Shown piece by piece: positions 63,750 to 64,000 of a stretch of DNA of 64,000 nucleotides; the first letter of the stretch is position 1, and every line of letters starts with the position of its first letter. Below the pieces are notes generated by a model. It was not told the origin of the DNA and ran no database searches. It saw nothing but the letters and a program-made list of their open reading frames with translations. The DNA comes from Leptolyngbya sp. CCY15150 (GTDB taxonomy: Bacteria; Cyanobacteriota; Cyanobacteriia; RECH01): assembly GCF_016888135.1 (NCBI RefSeq), contig NZ_JACSWB010000167.1:26269-90268 (forward strand), written 5' to 3'. The position numbers were made by a program, and so were the translations under genes.

Positions 63750-63868
63750 TTTCCAACTCATCTAGCCATTCTGTTTTCAACCAAGCCGGGACAGACCTAT
63801 CGTCCCTACGCTAAGCGTGGGAATGCTCCCAGCTGCAGGAGCGACCGAGGTGTCAACGTGGGAGCGCT
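63750..63868. repeat. dispersed short repeat, copy B
   Basis: Similar to copy A at 59432-59594 (shared CTGTTTTCAACCA, CAGACCTATCG and GGAATGCTCC). It lies in the 63585-63960 spacer, which has no gene that I can see. Confidence 0.72.
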
Positions 63869-63960
63869 AGCACCTTAAGCGCTGGCACCATCAGAAATCT
63901 AATCTAGGGCGTGTTTTAAAACCTTTTGGCATACTGGTAAGTAGTGTAGCTACCTGATAG

Positions 63961-64000
63961 ATGTCCATGACTAACCAATCCCTCAGAACTATCCGCCGAG
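63961..64000 (+). CDS. possible start of a gene cut by the window edge
   Basis: An open frame begins at an ATG at 63961 (MSMTNQSLRTIRR so far; a second ATG is at 63967) and runs off the right edge after 13 codons. There is no strong ribosome binding site and the visible part cannot be assigned. Confidence 0.3.
   Translation, partial: MSMTNQSLRTIRR

Overview
This window is chromosomal DNA from an oxygenic cyanobacterium. It carries psbZ, psb27, ycf39, petM, ndhB, a high-light-inducible protein and the beta-carboxysome shell gene ccmP. It is densely sprinkled with the HIP1 octamer GCGATCGC in genes and spacers, which is typical of many cyanobacteria. The beta-carboxysome marker, multi-PAS and cyanobacteriochrome-type kinases and a caspase-like protein suggest a beta-cyanobacterium of Leptolyngbya/Oscillatoriales type. 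The genus cannot be fixed from the sequence alone. No phage, insertion sequence or CRISPR array was seen.

Layout. 1-5400: a small lipoprotein, then a minus-strand run with a D-Ala-D-Ala dipeptidase-like protein, a bilin-type GAF histidine kinase and two uncharacterised proteins. 5700-9000: psbZ-ribH, tRNA-Gly(GCC), a zinc-ribbon membrane protein coupled to proA. 9000-15100: ndhB, topA and metF. 15300-19250: an uncharacterised coiled protein, ureA-ureB without ureC, rpmI-rplT with a terminator, and an orphan solute-binding protein. 19250-28200: a Crp/Fnr regulator, an ArgS-like protein lacking a catalytic domain, a saccharopine-dehydrogenase-like oxidoreductase, a giant RecJ with an acidic repeat tail, and trmFO. 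28400-35160: an AI-2E family transporter with a small coupled membrane protein, two overlapping GT-C glycosyltransferases, a pentapeptide protein and ccmP. 35300-39650: recQ, then psb27, ycf39 and petM, all on the minus strand. 39900-47400: pdxA, a small conserved protein, a polysaccharide export protein, a Cache-HAMP adenylate cyclase, sdhB and a HliP. 47440-55200: an HtrA-like protease with PPC domains, proB and a 1524-residue PAS/GAF kinase. 55780-64000: purA (TTG start), rplY, an OppB-type permease, apt, two radical SAM proteins, short dispersed repeats, and a caspase-fold protein whose catalytic dyad is replaced.

Themes. Photosynthesis and carbon fixation (psbZ, psb27, ycf39, petM, ndhB, hliP, ccmP) are scattered among housekeeping genes, as is usual in cyanobacteria. 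Proline synthesis is split (proA near 8 kb, proB near 50 kb) and urease is incomplete here. Three signalling proteins stand out: a probable light-sensing DXCF cyanobacteriochrome kinase, a cAMP-producing cyclase and a multi-PAS kinase. The two kinases share a nearly identical transmitter module. The most notable candidates for follow-up are the DXCF kinase and its dipeptidase partner, the YN pseudo-orthocaspase, the RecJ tail and the catalytic-domain-less ArgS-like protein.
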